Shown here piece after piece: positions 1 to 10,067 of a stretch of DNA of 64,000 bases. Position 1 is the stretch's first letter, and the number at the start of each line of letters is the position of its first letter. The notes beneath the pieces are model-generated. The model saw only the letters and a program-made list of their open reading frames with translations. It searched no databases and was not told where the DNA came from. The translations under genes and the position numbers were made by a program. Source of the DNA: Lepidostoma basale (lineage: Eukaryota; Arthropoda; Insecta; Trichoptera; Lepidostomatidae); the NCBI GenBank assembly GCA_022606425.2, contig JAHDVF020000861.1:558001-622000 (forward strand). The letters run 5' to 3'.

Positions 1-425
1 GCCAGCCGCCTGTAAAGTGATACGGGTGTCGCGTACGCCGCATGCGGAGTTATTCAAGGTTGTGTCTGGTCTGTGCCTATCGGAATAAAATTAATTTAAT
101 TTGGGTGGCTACTTTTCGTAACGATTTTCTGTTACTCAACCGCGAGGTGTAAAATTATCAGCACCATTGGATTAGCTAAGTAGTCCGGAAGCCGAGATGT
201 CAATCACTGCCAAGGCCGGCCACAAGCGGCGACCGATGGCCAATACGCTTTCGTCCAGCGCGCTCTTATCGTCTAGTCTTACGTCATGGTTCAAGAACTG
301 ATGTCTTTTATTTAAACGGACATTTTTTTAAAATTCTGTCACGTGCTTAATGTATAATTTTCTACGTTTACTCAATCTTATTATTACCAACTAACTAACC
401 CTTATACTAACCATTATTATTATTT
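1..425. other. Unassigned sequence
   Basis: No long reading frame, repeat motif or RNA gene was recognised. The first 300 bases are less AT-rich than the window as a whole. Confidence 0.5.
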
Positions 426-429
426 ATTT

Positions 430-1376
430 TTGGTGACTTCTATCAGGACCACGCTGTCCCTCAATTTTTCCCATCAGTTGGAGCAAACTGTATTTATCTC
501 CCCGCAGAATGTGACCCAGATATGAAATCTTACGGACCTTAACGTCTTTTAGCAGTTGTCTACTACAATTGGCTCTCCTCAAAACCTCCAAATTGCTGAC
601 AAAATCTGTTCACGGTATGCGAAGCATTCTCCTGTGCAACTACATCTCGAATGCTTCCAACCGGTTCATAGTGTGCCCCTTTTGGGTCCAATTTTCCGAG
701 CCATTGAGTAATACAGACCAGACATAGCACTTCAACATTCTCTGCTTTAGTTTCAAGTTCAAGTTGTCATTGTAGAATATTGATCTCATTTTGTTGAATG
801 AACTAGGGGCTGCTTCGATCCTACACTTCACTTTCATATCTATGTCCATAGATGATGTTATCATACTGCCAAGGTACTTAAAGTGTTCCACCCTCACCAA
901 TGGTTCACCACCGAGTCGTAATGTTAGAGCGGAGTAATCCGCCCTGCCAAATGCCATCCATTTTGTTTTTTTTATATTAATGTTTAGGCCCAATTGTTCT
1001 CCTGCATTGCTAATGCTCATAAGGAGCTCCAGAAGACCTGCGATGCTATCGGTCAGGATGACGGTGTCTTCGGCATATCTTATATTATTGATGCATTCGC
1101 CATTGAATTTCACTCCCATTGTCGAGTTTTCAAGGGCTTTCTTAAAGACATAATTGGAGTACATGTTGAAGAGCAGCGGTGACAATATGCAGCCCTGACG
1201 CACGCCTCTTCTAATTTCAATTTCTTCTGAGCAGGCATCAACGACTTTAATTTCGGCAGTTTGAAACCAGTAAAGTCTACGGATAAAGTTCCTATCTTTG
1301 TCATCCGCATTGCACTTCTCCAACATTTGCATCAATTCAGCATGTTTGACTCTATCGAACGCCTTCTGTCACTTTA
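430..1376 (-). pseudogene. LINE-B reverse transcriptase relic (non-LTR retrotransposon)
   Basis: The minus strand encodes the second half of a non-LTR retrotransposon reverse transcriptase. The longest open piece (640-1335) has the RT block RGVRQGCILSPLLFNMY (residues 43-59) and a degenerate catalytic box YAED (residues 87-90), where active enzymes have YADD. A thumb-like region FKYLGSMI follows. The frame continues past 640 as the family's C-terminus (RRMLRIP, VSNLEVLRRA, KISYLGHILRG), but two positions that are Trp in other copies are stops (TAG at 640-642, TGA at 610-612). Upstream, one lost base breaks the KAFDRVKHAEL block near 1360. The element is dead and truncated at both ends. The family matches C-terminal pieces elsewhere in the window. 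An RTE-like clade is a guess. Confidence 0.85.
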
Positions 1377-1380
1377 CCAC

Positions 1381-2040
1381 TTTTGAAAGATTGTGAATAG
1401 GACTGTTGTCTTTACTGACAATTTTATGCATTTTGGTTCTTCGCAATAATTTATAAAAGTATACCTTCCAGCAGAACCATCCAAGCGGCGACTTTTTGTC
1501 TCGTTAAAACAGCGCAAAAGTGAGTGGGCTAATTAAAAAAATCATAAGTATAGCTCAAGTTAGCAGGGTGCCATTATTAGTTGATCGGCCCTGTGTCCCG
1601 TAACCAACTATATCCTAATTAGCCGAAGTAATGGGTTAAAAGCTATTAATTTTCAATTACACCGTTTGCTCTCGGAGAGATTTAATCCTGAAGGCCCGTC
1701 CAGGGCCGGACAGTTAATTGAGTTCTAGCAAATCGCTTTAATCATGCTTACAAATGATTTGATTTGACTTGTAATGACAGGGCCGAATTGCCTGCAATTA
1801 GGTCAATTAGTATGAATTGATGAAACCCGTTTAGCAGTGTCAATTGCGCTATAAAGTATCGTTAGCTCACACGGGACACTAAATTAAAGTGTTTGCCCAT
1901 AATATTAAAATGTTACTTTCCTACCAAGCTATACCCAGTTGCTTAGTACATTGCATTCAAGCTACAATTTCAGCACCCAGTTGCTTAGCACATTGCGTTC
2001 GTTATTTTCAACCTAATAACGTAGATTTTTGTTATTTATA
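1381..2040. other. Unassigned; contains a short tandem duplication
   Basis: No coding potential seen. A ~22-bp segment (acccagttgcttag...) occurs at about 1932 and again at about 1975, a 43-bp-period duplication with a few differences. Confidence 0.5.
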
Positions 2041-2044
2041 ATAG

Positions 2045-2412
2045 AATACCGAACGATGAAATAAGAAAGAAATATAAGGCAGATGACTGCATCATGAATA
2101 AAATTAAAAAAGGATCCCTGAGATGGTTTGGACATATGGAACGAATGGATGAGAGTAGAATGGTTAAAACGTTGTACTCAAGCAGCGTGAGTGGGAAAAG
2201 AAGCCGAGGACGACCGAGGAAAACATAGCATGACCAAATTAATCAATTACTAAAAGGCGGCCACATTCGAAGTCGGAATAATCGATCGTGCATGGTACGA
2301 TGTATGAATGTAGAGGAATCCCGAGAGGTATGCCAGGACAGGGCATTGTGGCGATCCATCCTCTCTGCCTACCCCTCCGGGAAATGGCGTGATGGTTAAT
2401 TAGTTAGTTTTA
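2045..2412 (+). mobile_element. LINE-A 3' end, 5'-truncated
   Basis: Encodes the degraded C-terminal tail of LINE-A (IPNDEIRKKYKADDCI, SLRWFGHMERMDESRMVK, RGRPRKT then a stop replacing Trp in TWHDQ) and ends ggcgtgatggttaattagttag, the family tail. It belongs to the subfamily with AYPSG rather than AYPFG near the stop. Confidence 0.85.
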
Positions 2413-2423
2413 TAATAGATGTC

Positions 2424-2640
2424 CTAACTAACTAACCATCACGCCGTCTTCCCCAGGTAGGTAGAAATAATGGACCGCCAGTTCTATCCTCTACATTCAT
2501 TCATCGTGTCATGCATTGTGTCATGCATGCATGTCGATTTCTCCGACTCCTCGCGTGACTGACTTTTAATATTTGATTGATTTGATCGTGCCACGTTTTC
2601 CTCGGCCTTCCTCTATTTCTCGTACTGAATATGTATAATT
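2424..2640 (-). mobile_element. LINE-A 3' end, tail-to-tail with the preceding copy
   Basis: Begins with ctaactaactaaccatcacgc, the reverse complement of the LINE-A tail, and continues into the reverse complement of the RGRPRKTWHDQI region. The two copies face each other tail to tail with about 12 bp between them. Confidence 0.8.
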
Positions 2641-2732
2641 TTAAATTGTAACCTGGATCATTTTCGACAGCGTGTGTAAATCATTAATTAATGAAATTGC
2701 ACAACGTAAATCATCGTGTAATAATATTTAAA

Positions 2733-3625
2733 ATTGAACAATGTTTATTTCATTGTAAACAAAATTTTATTAAAAAATTTAAATAATTTAATACAAACAT
2801 GTTTTGGTCACAGAAGCCCTTGATCTATGTAGTTAATTATCATACGAGTATATATAAAATAAATATTTAAACAATTTTTTCTTGAATGTTGATAGTTTTG
2901 ACAGAAATTAAAATTAATTTAATATCTTATGAAATTGGAAACAACTTTGTAATCCACAAAATATTAAAAAAAAAAACACGGCATGTTTCGTAGGATAAAA
3001 GAAAGAAAGACTAATATATAAAACGTAGTTAAATTCGATACAATAATTTAAATTAAAAAATTAACCCCGGCTAATTGTTATAAGTACTAATAATTATTTT
3101 TTATCAGTAAGAACTAAAAAATAATAACAACAACAACAACAATAAACCATCACGCCGTTTCCCCGCAGGGATAGGCAGAGAGAATGGACCGCCACACTAC
3201 TCTATCCTGGCAAACCTCTCTAGCTTCCTCCACATTCATACAACGAGTCATACACGCACGTCGATTCCTCCGACTTCTAACATGACCAACCTTTAAAATT
3301 TGATAATACAATAATAATACATAATGATAATATAAAAATATAAAATTGTAATTTTTACTTTATTATTTAAAAATATGTACCTATATATATTTTGTGGATT
3401 ACAAACAATGTTATTTTTAATTTCCTAAGTGTATTACTATGGAATTCCATAGTGTTAATGCCTAAAAAAAGAAACTGACCACATTTGTACAAAATAATGT
3501 TTTAATATTTATTTTGTATATATGTACCTACTATAATTAATTACACCGATGAAGGGCTTCTGTGCCCAAAACATTTTAATAAATAAAATGTTGTTTACAA
3601 ATAAATAAACATTATTCAATGAATC
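2733..3625. mobile_element. FB/HHR foldback element with LINE-A in its loop
   Basis: The left half (about 2733-3120) and right half (about 3370-3625) are imperfect inverted repeats: tttgtaatccacaaaatatt against tattttgtggattacaaa, and acatgttttggtcacagaag against cttctgtgcccaaaacattt. The left half has GAAACATGC followed by the GUGU of the hammerhead layout on the minus strand, but its core is decayed. The same family is seen at 26360-27510. Confidence 0.65.
3125..3310 (-). mobile_element. LINE-A 3' end with (TTG)n tail
   Basis: Starts with an (AAC)n run (3126-3145) and aaccatcacgccgtttcccc, then the reverse complement of the LINE-A C-terminus. This subfamily ends GATGGTTTGTTGTTG instead of GATGGTTAGTTAG. 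It sits inside the foldback loop. Confidence 0.8.
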
Positions 3626-4386
3626 CGCAGCACAAAGTTATGATGAATATAGAAGAAATAATTTAAATTATCATTCATCTATGCTTTTAGTGTATCAGAC
3701 AATCTATGTCTACTTTGATACTGCGTAAGAATATTCGGTTACACGAATAAGAATGAATTAGTATAAGAACATCTTTTATTCGTCCGTTTTATGGAGGGAC
3801 ATATTAAATGTTGGAAATGAATCCGGAAAAGTGTTGTACACATTCGCTTCACGGGCCCTGGATGGCTTCTGTCTCAACAATTCTCTTTTCTACATTGATA
3901 AGGGCATTTAGGGGGTAAGGCGGGGTAGGGGTTAACCTTTTTTTGGATGGGGAGGGACACGAAGTCAAAAGTAAAAACATCACCCGAGAAAATTAAAGCA
4001 CACAGCAGTGACGTGTGCAGGGGCTAGATTGCGTGACGTATTAAAAATGTTTCATGATTTAGCGCAGTGTACCACGCAAATTAATATAAGTGCTACTCGC
4101 GAAGGCTAAATTCAGAGTCAGTTAATTCATTATGAATAAGTATGTAGTATTGTATTAGTCGTTTTTACACGTTCGCGGGGCGGGCTGTTTGGAAAGTCGA
4201 TTTTTCCATTTCACTAATGGATTGTCTTTTCTATGGAATTATATATTATTGTTTGTGGTTAACATATTTTTAAATTTATTGAAAGATTTTACGATTTATA
4301 TTTTCTTCTTCTGTCGAGTTGTATATTGTAACATTCGGATTAACACTCACCCCACGGATACAAAGTGATAAATGAGGAGCGAGATG
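3626..4386. other. Unassigned sequence
   Basis: No repeat or coding signal recognised. A G-rich patch lies near 3910-3960. Confidence 0.5.
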
Positions 4387-4976
4387 TTAACCCTTACCAC
4401 TCCTTTGTCGAATGCCAACCGACATCGCTACAACTCAGTTGTCGGCTTGCGGCCGAGAAGATAAGATTTGCGCGCGCGCTGTATTTTCGCGCGCAATACT
4501 TGACACGTGTCGTTGTTTCTTGTGATTATTCGTTTAAAAACATTTAATTGCACGTTTAAATAAGATTTTGACTGTTTTCCGTTTTTATTTTACTATAAAA
4601 TAATCCTTGCAAATTCACGTAACCTAAAATGGCGGGAACTTCGCGTGATACTTCATGCAGAGGAGCGATTAGAGTACAAGCCCCACTTCATTGCGAAACT
4701 GGACAAAGGTTCTAAAGACTGTACTGTGTGCAGTAACATAAAGATTTCAGGAGGAAGACGGCAAACAGTGTGGTTTTGTGAGACCTGTTCCAGAAAACCT
4801 GGTCTCCATCCTGGAGATTATCTATATTAAACATATTCTATATTATAGAATCATTACAAATAAATTTTTAACGATTTTTTTTTTGTAAATACTCATAAAT
4901 AAAAATATTTTGACATTATTTAAATTAGAGTTGGCTGACAAACAATATCAAAAAATAATGGAGTGATAAGGGTTAA
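4387..4976 (+). mobile_element. piggyBac-like element, internally deleted
   Basis: Flanked by TTAA (4387-4390 and 4973-4976). The termini are inverted repeats: CCCTTACCACTCC at 4391-4403 and the complement of CCCTTATCACTCC at 4960-4972 (12 of 13 match). TTAA targets and CCCT ends are the hallmark of the piggyBac superfamily. At 582 bp it lacks the DDD catalytic domain and keeps only a C-terminal transposase fragment, so it would depend on a transposase made elsewhere. The first ~35 bases resemble the left end of the element at 42217 (shared TCCTTTGTCGAATG), so the two are related. Confidence 0.85.
4645..4830 (+). pseudogene. piggyBac transposase C-terminal cysteine-rich domain
   Basis: A 61-residue frame with two CxxC pairs (C26/C29 in DCTVCS, C45/C48 in FCETCS) and H54 in PGLHPGD. 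This spacing matches the cysteine-rich zinc-binding end of piggyBac transposases, which binds the element's own ends. GGRRQTVWF between the pairs is typical of the family. The apparent ATG is probably just an internal codon of the former protein. No catalytic domain lies upstream, so it cannot act alone. Confidence 0.75.
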
Positions 4977-5047
4977 TGTTTATCTTGACTGTCGCGCGGG
5001 CAAGACGTGTGTACATTTTTTGCGCTTACCTATTTTATATTATTCGA

Positions 5048-5172
5048 CATAGAATTCACGTGACAATAAAATGGCTAACTATTACATGTCACGAGAATCA
5101 ATATGAAAGCTATCGCTGCTCTCGCGCTATAATGATGTAAAGAGCAAACAAAATAATAATAATAATAATATA
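5048..5172 (+). mobile_element. SINE-1 body fragment with (AAT)n tail
   Basis: Contains ttcacgtgacaataaaatgg and atgtcacgagaatcaatat, the conserved SINE-1 body, then gatgtaaagagc and (aat)n. The tRNA-like head is missing. Confidence 0.7.
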
Positions 5173-5760
5173 ATTTTCGATATAATCATATAGCTAGAAT
5201 TAATAATTAACCTTTTACATTTTTAATTAAATGTATATTTAAAACTCACATTTTTTATCTGGATACTTTAAAATCCACCATCACGGGTTATAGATGGCGC
5301 CTTGAAGCGAGTGTTAAAGCAACAGTATCTTTTCTTGTGTAAAACTGTTCCCCACCCAGCTGTAAAGCCATCCAATTCAAATCCACCCACTCGTGTTTCC
5401 TACTTAAGGCATTCGTCTTTTGACGGCTTCTAGACGTTTTTCAATTGAATTTGTTATCACCCCCATATTTTAAGAAACATTAAATTAATAAGGAAGAAGC
5501 TTTTTCCACGTTGATCCCAAAGTATTTTCTTAAATTCGTCGTATTGTTAAATAGACACTCCATTAGTGAAATTGTGTCGAAATTCCTTATTATTTGCGTG
5601 GGTTTTTAATGTATTTTTTTCATGAGAATTTCATCACTTATTATGCTTTATAATTTATTTATTTTTTCCCGTATTAGTTTATTAAAGCTACAAAAGCTTA
5701 TATATAATAAAATAAAAACATCTCACTTGTTCTGTACTATTGTGGCATAATGGTCCTTTA
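5173..5760. other. Unassigned AT-rich sequence
   Basis: No recognisable element. A short patch tagatggcgcc at about 5290 resembles part of R5. Confidence 0.45.
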
Positions 5761-5765
5761 TACAT

Positions 5766-6003
5766 AAAACGCTGAACACGGTGTCCTCGAAGATCGACGT
5801 CTTTAATATTAGTGAAGGTACGTTCAGGGGACAAATACTTACGACTTTAGAGAGTATCTTGTCTTCCTAATGTCGAACCATCTCTAATGCGTTACTGGTA
5901 TTATGTTGTATGTATATAATATTGTACCTGTACTCAATAGATGCCTTAAACATCTCTGCTATTTGTAATGTCTTTTGAGTAAATAAACTGATTTGATTTG
6001 AAA
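5766..6003 (+). mobile_element. LINE-E 3' end
   Basis: Encodes a decayed C-terminus (LNTVSSKIDVFNISEGTF, then TLESILSS-stop) followed by a 3' region with tgtcttttgagtaaataaac and a GATTTGATTTGA tail. The same segment recurs at 34083, 43735 (minus), 48970 and 50820. Confidence 0.65.
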
Positions 6004-6345
6004 AACACTCTTCTGAAACAGCACTATTTTGTTTTTTATTTAAATTTATACTAAATCAATTAGAACGATGTAAGCTTTGAATTACATTATCAATTCTATA
6101 ATTGTAAAAAAATTAGATAAGTCTATTATTGTGCGTTTAATATAAAAATTAATATAATAATCAATCCAATTTTTTGGTATAATAATGATTGTAATAAAAC
6201 TATATGTTTTTTTTTGATATCTTTGTTTTGTACAGTTAATTAATAGTTAAATTTTATTAATAAAACATTTACTGACACCAAAAATTGAATGGTTTAAGAA
6301 TTGATAGTACAATCTCCAATGTGAACAATAGTTTATTATTATAAA
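6004..6345. other. Unassigned AT-rich sequence
   Basis: Nothing recognised. Very AT-rich with homopolymer runs. Confidence 0.5.
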
Positions 6346-6349
6346 GAAA

Positions 6350-6435
6350 GAAACGGGTCGAGTCTAGGCTTGAATCCAAGTCTCTGGATCAGGAGCCAAG
6401 CATTCTGTCCCTTGGATCACAACCCGATTAACATT
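6350..6435 (-). mobile_element. SINE-2 tRNA-like head
   Basis: The reverse complement reads as a tRNA-like segment with ggctcctgatccag (anticodon-arm region) and a degenerate B box ggattcaagcc. It matches 11105-11190 on the plus strand, so it is a dispersed tRNA-derived repeat rather than a tRNA gene. Confidence 0.55.
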
Positions 6436-6602
6436 TTCATAATCAAGATGTGGAAAGCAACCGAAAATTATCTTGCTATAAAGGCCCAAGTGATATAAAA
6501 AAGGGGGATTTTATAGTTTGTGGCAAGGCAATATCTAGGATTGAAACCTGAAAAAAAAACAGTATTAACATTTTAATGTCATTTTTTGTTTCTTGAACAA
6601 TT

Positions 6603-7013
6603 TTCTTAGACGAATGTGTGGATACTCTGTGTATGATAGAGTGTTGAATGAAAATATAAGAAGTGAATGCGGTGCGAATGATGGTGTTGTGAACAAAATA
6701 ATGAAAGGATCATTAAGATGGTTTGGACATATGGAATGAATGAATGAAGAAAGAATGGTAAAAAAGTATATATAAACGATGTAAATGGAACCAGAAATAG
6801 AGGAAGACAGAGGAAAACGTGGCACGATCAAATAAATCAAATATTGAATGTCGGCCATGTGAGGAGTCGGAGAAATCGACACGCGTGCATGACACGATGT
6901 ATGAATGTTGAGGAAGCGAGAGAAATATGTCAAGAAAGAAAAGTGTGGCAGTCCATTCTTTCTGCCTACCCCTTCGGGGAGACAGCGTGATGGTTAGTAA
7001 GTTAGTTAGTTAG
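6603..7013 (+). mobile_element. LINE-A 3' end with 9-bp target-site duplication
   Basis: Encodes RRMCGYSVYDRVLNENIRS, then WFGHM, a TGA, and the RGRQRKTWHDQINQIL and SAYPFGET region. It ends with a (TTAG)n-type tail. The bases tgaacaatt flank it (6594-6602 and 7014-7022), which supports target-primed insertion of a 5'-truncated copy. The target itself resembles the start of an FB/HHR unit (tttcttgaacaat). Confidence 0.85.
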
Positions 7014-7171
7014 TGAACAATTATGTATAAATTGGTTTTAAGTGGGTGTATACCTATATTTATTTAAAAAAAAAAAAGTTTATTTTCTATAAATTTTAAT
7101 ACATTTTATTAGCGTGACATGTTTCAAAAACGGACGACACGAGGAAATGGACGTTTTCATCAATGTCGAAT

Positions 7172-7241
7172 TTTTTTATATTTTAAGCATAATTTTTATT
7201 TACATATTTTTTATATTTTAAGCATAATTTTTATTTACATA
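7172..7241. repeat. 35-bp tandem duplication
   Basis: The segment tttatattttaagcataatt occurs twice with a 35-bp period immediately upstream of the polypyrimidine tract at 7242. Confidence 0.8.
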
Positions 7242-7352
7242 TTTTTTTCCTTTTTGCAGGTAAGAAAAGTTACCATAAAATTTTGCTGTTTGCGTCGTCA
7301 CAAAATGAAAATTTCGAGAAGTCTTTGAGATTTAATTTTCACTCTTACGAGG
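7240..7352 (+). other. Ratchet-type splice site and possible exon (host gene, unknown)
   Basis: A strong acceptor tttttttcctttttgcag (cag at 7257-7259) is directly followed by a strong donor gtaaga. This juxtaposition is the known signature of recursive-splicing ratchet points in long insect introns. Alternatively, 7260-7351 can be read as a 92-nt exon. After two leftover bases, 30 codons stay open (it begins KKSYHKILLFASSQNE and ends FNFHSYE) up to a consensus donor GAG|gtacgt. The peptide is not recognised. Both readings imply a plus-strand gene crossing the window, which is unproven. Confidence 0.35.
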
Positions 7353-7360
7353 TACGTATA

Positions 7361-7887
7361 TAACATATAATATTTGTACATAGGTAGTGCAGATAACGGT
7401 GCGGACATATACCTATTACGCAACGTGTCCACTAATTGCATTACACTGACTTACTTTAAATGGAAATCGTGTTAATCCCGGATAATGAAATGCACCGACT
7501 CTGTTACCTAATTTTGTTGAGAGTACTTTGCTTATATAACTCGGGGGATAACCGTTCCAAGAATATTACATTTTACGATACTTGGAAGTATAATATTAGA
7601 TCAATACGATCTCGGGTAATACGATTGAGATCTGTCATTTCCTGAAACTGATGATAGGACACTCGGGTAACTTCTCTAATGTTTCTCCCCGGCTACTAGT
7701 ATTAAATCTACCCACTGTGAGACCTATAGATAATATAAAACAAGACAATGCTTTTTATGAGCTTTTAAATAGATTTGTACTTAAAGAATTCTTGTTCTCC
7801 TTTTAGACCCATGTTCTGTTCGAATTCTTAGGTTGATCATACTTTTATATTAATTGTTATTTTAGTGAGATATAAATTTACTGCATT
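7361..7887. other. Unassigned sequence
   Basis: No element or convincing coding region recognised. Confidence 0.45.
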
Positions 7888-7985
7888 TTAGTCATGGTAC
7901 AGAGAAGGGGGTTCCCACCACAATCCCGAGGCTTTTATAGGGCGCAGCGTTGCCCTTTCGTCAGCCTCGCTTAGTCATGGTACAG
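7888..7985. mobile_element. 68-bp insert between 15-bp direct repeats
   Basis: ttagtcatggtacag occurs at 7888-7902 and 7971-7985 and brackets a 68-bp GC-richer insert (7903-7970). The layout is that of a short retroposed fragment with a target-site duplication. The insert reads tataaaagcctcggg on the minus strand. I cannot identify its source. Confidence 0.6.
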
Positions 7986-8285
7986 CATTATATTGTTTTT
8001 TTACGAAACATTTTTTTTTCTGCTTATTTGAGTTTATTCATATCGTTTAGTATATGTTATTATATATTAACCGCCGGAAGAATGATTTAAAATCTTTATA
8101 TCGTTCTACCAATGATTATTGAAACCTTTGAAATAGGTCGAAAAACTACGTTTTGGTATTTCGTTTAATATTTTTTAAATTAATAAAATTTATAATAAGC
8201 ATATTTTTAGTGAAAATTTATTTCAAATTATTAGAATTAGATATGTAATCACATCCTCTGATGATTTCGTTTATTTCGGAATACT
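7986..8285. other. Unassigned AT-rich sequence
   Basis: Nothing recognised. Confidence 0.45.
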
Positions 8286-8289
8286 TCAC

Positions 8290-8775
8290 TAGCTGAAACG
8301 TCCAGAAAGGATACAATACTAGCTCTGCTGGACGGTCTATAAGGCGTTGCATGGAATGGTACCAGCTTATATATCTGAACTCTGTATCAACGAGAACCTG
8401 AATGCCAGACTGTCTACATTGCGATCAGCTTAGTCTTCTGCGATCGGTAGATTGACTATGCCAAAACGCTGTCCAAGCATAAACTTTGGCGATCTAACTT
8501 TCGCGGTAGTCGGCCCTACAGCCTGGAACAATCTTCCAGCAGACCTTAAGTGCATAGATAATCAGTCAGAGTTTAGATCTAGACTCAAAACGCACCTTTT
8601 CAAATTATCTTTTCCTATTAGGAAGGCCTGACCGACTACGTCAGGTGCAGCCCTCATACTAAATATGTTTATAATTTTTTTTAAACTAGTTCATAACACG
8701 GAGAATTTTTCTACAGCGCCCTTGAGACGAGTAATTCATAAAAATGGCGCTCTGTAAATTATCCAATTTATATTA
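8290..8775 (+). mobile_element. LINE-C 3' end (CR1/L2-like C-terminus)
   Basis: Encodes YKALHGMVPAYISELC, then after one stop IGRLTMPKRCPS, NFGDLTFAVVGPTAWNNLPA and RSRLKTHLFKLSFPI. The motif AxxxWNNLP...F+..LKTHLF is characteristic of CR1/L2-group LINE C-termini. The 3' region with ttctacagcgcccttgagac and aaaatggcgctct recurs at 62545. Confidence 0.8.
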
Positions 8776-8837
8776 TATTATATATATTTCCTGATCATAT
8801 TCTTATAAGAATCATGCGATATCTGAAGCTTATAAAT

Positions 8838-8925
8838 GAAATAATAAAATTGAAACGTTTCTCCGCCCGAGGGTATGAATCCCACGCTCTTCCGTTTCCG
8901 AGTTATTGCTTTACGAACTAAGCTA
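8838..8925 (-). mobile_element. tRNA-like relic
   Basis: The reverse complement has tagcttagttcgtaaagc resembling an A box and gtgggattcataccctcg resembling a B box, about 30 bases apart. It could be a third tRNA-derived SINE head or a tRNA pseudogene. Weak. Confidence 0.3.
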
Positions 8926-9235
8926 TGATGTGTATATATCAATATGTTGAAACACAAATGAAAGATTAACGAGTCATTTGTTTTAACGAAGTGGATATTT
9001 ATCATAAAGGGCTTTATCTCTCAAAACCTTTCCAGAAGATATCTTGAGATGTTGCCTATGTGAATAACATAATATTATTGTTTGTTATTGAAATTTCTCG
9101 GTACAATTTCAATGTTCGGAATTAAATACGCTTATTCAGTTTTATGAGTATATTTATAATAATAATGTTAATTAGGCTTAAATTTTCGTATGAAGCATTC
9201 ACTTTGTGGTAAGACACTTTAAATTTTTTATTATT

Positions 9236-9375
9236 AATGAGGTTCGCAACCCATCACACCGCGTCTCTCGCGATGGCGAAAAGAGAAGGATGGAGTGCCG
9301 CATCGATTAAAGTGTGGCAGTCCATTCTTTCTGCCTACCCTTTCGGGGAGACGGCGTGATGGTTAGTTAGTTAAT
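9236..9375 (+). mobile_element. LINE-A-na 3' end
   Basis: Carries gaggttcgcaacccatcaca and ggatggagtgccgcatcg (the MRFATHHTASP...KREGWSAAS module) joined to the standard LINE-A terminus (TGGCAGTCCATTCTTTCTGC...ggcgtgatggttagttag). It is 5'-truncated. Confidence 0.8.
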
Positions 9376-9405
9376 TAAAATAAAATAAAATAGAAATAAA
9401 AACAC

Positions 9406-9580
9406 TGCACTTTGTTTTTCACCACTATGCGGTTATTTTAATTGCCGACTAGTTTCGCTTGTACCCAAGCTTCCTCAGGGCTTCGTAATAACGGTTATTA
9501 CGAAGCCCTCAGGAAGCTTGGGTACAAGCGAAACTAGTCGGCAATTAAAATAACCGCATAGTGGTGAAAAACAAAGTGCA
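9406..9580. mobile_element. FB/HHR perfect palindrome, 87-bp arms
   Basis: Two 87-base inverted arms meet at one spacer base (9493) with a single mismatch. Each arm contains a complete hammerhead-like unit. The minus strand of the left arm has CTGAGGA (9472-9478), stem II GCUU/AAGC, GAAAC and an ACTAGTC site, and its flanks form stem I (GCC/GGC plus GUUAUU/AAUAAC around an internal loop). In the right arm the core reads CTCAGGA, so the one mismatch would inactivate that copy. Confidence 0.85.
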
Positions 9581-9604
9581 TTGTTTTTTTTTTTTTTAAT
9601 TTTA

Positions 9605-10060
9605 AATATAAATACTAATAAAAAAAAAAAATTTGGCTCTTTTGTAAAGCGCTGTTTTTGTAAATTGCTCACCTCAAGGGCGTTTGACAATGTTTTTAGT
9701 AATGAGAGCTGCACTGACACCAGCAATCAGAAAATCGTTGTTTATACCATATTTAATGCGATATTTTGAAAAGGTGGATTTTTGTTGAGATTAAAAATCT
9801 GTCGGATTATCAAATGTATCTGAGGCATGCAGGAAGCATATTCCACGGGGACATACCTGCCTCTTCGAAAGCCTGATCTCTGAAATTTGTTCGGGGGCTT
9901 CGCTTTGGCTCAACTGATCTGCCTATTGGCGAGGAGCTTGCTGATCGATGTGTAGATTGCCGAATGTAAGGGCTATCAGCAATGCAAAGTTCAGATGTAA
10001 TATATAGGCTGGTGCCATTCCGTGAAGTGCTTGAAAACTTTATGTATAATTTGAAATTAT
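9605..10060 (-). mobile_element. LINE-C 3' end, degraded
   Basis: The minus strand encodes SSPIGRSVEPKRSPRTNFRD and SPWNMLPACLR, a decayed version of the LINE-C C-terminus. The 3' region with cgctgtttttg and caagggcgtttg lies at 9640-9690. Confidence 0.7.
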
Positions 10061-10067
10061 CGGAATC

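Noticed and set aside
9475..9769. Overlapping frames on both strands at the 9.4-9.7 kb palindrome
   Set aside because: They arise from the inverted repeat and poly(A/T) runs, not from coding constraint.
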